From Muribaculaceae bacterium (GTDB taxonomy: Bacteria; Bacteroidota; Bacteroidia; Bacteroidales; Muribaculaceae): a stretch of 12,757 nucleotides of DNA. The position numbers and the translations under genes were made by a program. Location of the stretch: contig VSPO01000103.1 in NCBI GenBank assembly GCA_009775375.1, positions 1 through 12,757 of the forward strand. Direction: 5' to 3'. How positions within the stretch are numbered: the first letter of the stretch is position 1; every line of letters starts with the position of its first letter. The notes beneath the pieces were generated by a model, which saw only the letters and a program-made list of their open reading frames with translations, was not told the origin of the DNA and made no database searches. This document shows, one piece after another, positions 12,364-12,757 of the stretch.

Positions 12364-12757
12364 CTCACTCCAATCCAAATTAGCCAGTACAATCAATGTA
12401 AAAATCCATTCATCCTTCAGCCCGCTAAATTCCCTCTTCACGATTCAAAATCAGCTCGAATATCTGACGAAATCTTGAAAAAGAAAAAACTCAAACAACT
12501 TCTACGCAGAATCTAATCCACATAGGTTTTCCAACCCCAAATTAGCTCATTTCTCTAAATTACCCAAATCCAACGCCGGCAAAGAATTGCCAATACATGC
12601 CAGACTATCCGTTCTCTTTCTTCTCAATTCCCATAAATGACCCCAATAGGTGGTTCAAAAAACTAAAATTCAAATTTTTTTGTAGATTCCAAAACGAAGT
12701 GCAACGTTATGGAGCCTAAATGATGTAGATTCAAGGGAAAGTGTTAACTTTGCCCCG
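12364..12757. other. AT-rich intergenic stretch with no convincing gene
   Basis: These 394 bases are clearly more AT-rich than gluQ. Only short out-of-family frames are present on either strand. I see no clear terminator for gluQ, no tRNA and no repeat array. A promoter-like box occurs at the right edge. Confidence 0.6.
12745..12752 (+). promoter_or_regulatory. -7 promoter box for a gene beyond the right edge
   Basis: TAACTTTG followed by C is identical to the amtB -7 box. No clear TTG lies about 20 bases upstream. The gene it would serve is outside the window. Confidence 0.5.

Overview
This window looks like a chromosomal segment of a Bacteroidales bacterium, possibly of the Muribaculaceae or a near relative; the family is inference. 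Evidence: six sites match the Bacteroidota -7 promoter box TAnnTTTG, mostly just upstream of genes. Shine-Dalgarno sequences are generally lacking. The gene set (periplasmic C69 dipeptidase, MscL, GAPDH, WecA-type transferase, AmtB, GluQRS) is ordinary for that order.

Layout. Bases 1-1687 hold the 3' part of an IS66-family insertion sequence. Its transposase is split into two frames at a 19-bp perfect hairpin. Bases 1787-2192 are a non-coding array of about ten 41-42-bp direct repeats. It is followed by a promoter flanked by a 10-bp inverted repeat, then a RepA-like (AAA_25-type) ATPase gene with a C-terminal helix-turn-helix (2343-3905). The 3' part of that gene carries an in-frame copy of a ~50-bp REP-like palindromic element. 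An inverted second copy lies just past its stop codon. This left third (IS fragment, minisatellite, replicon-type ATPase, REP pair) has accessory character.

From about 4 kb the window is housekeeping sequence. On the minus strand are a small membrane-anchored protein with a CW_7/Cpl-7-like C-terminus, a C69 dipeptidase and mscL. On the plus strand are gapA with a long structured leader, a wecA/tagO-type UndP sugar-1-phosphate transferase, amtB and gluQ. Each plus-strand gene has its own -7 box, and gapA and wecA are followed by hairpin terminators, so they are probably separate transcription units. mscL and the dipeptidase are 42 bases apart and may be co-transcribed. The last ~390 bases are AT-rich with no convincing gene and end in a promoter-like box for a gene beyond the window.

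I found no CRISPR, tRNA or rRNA and no clearly new multi-gene system. The most unusual material is the REP-like element inside the ATPase gene, the helically phased 42-bp array in front of it, and the UNCG-capped hairpin that breaks the transposase frame.
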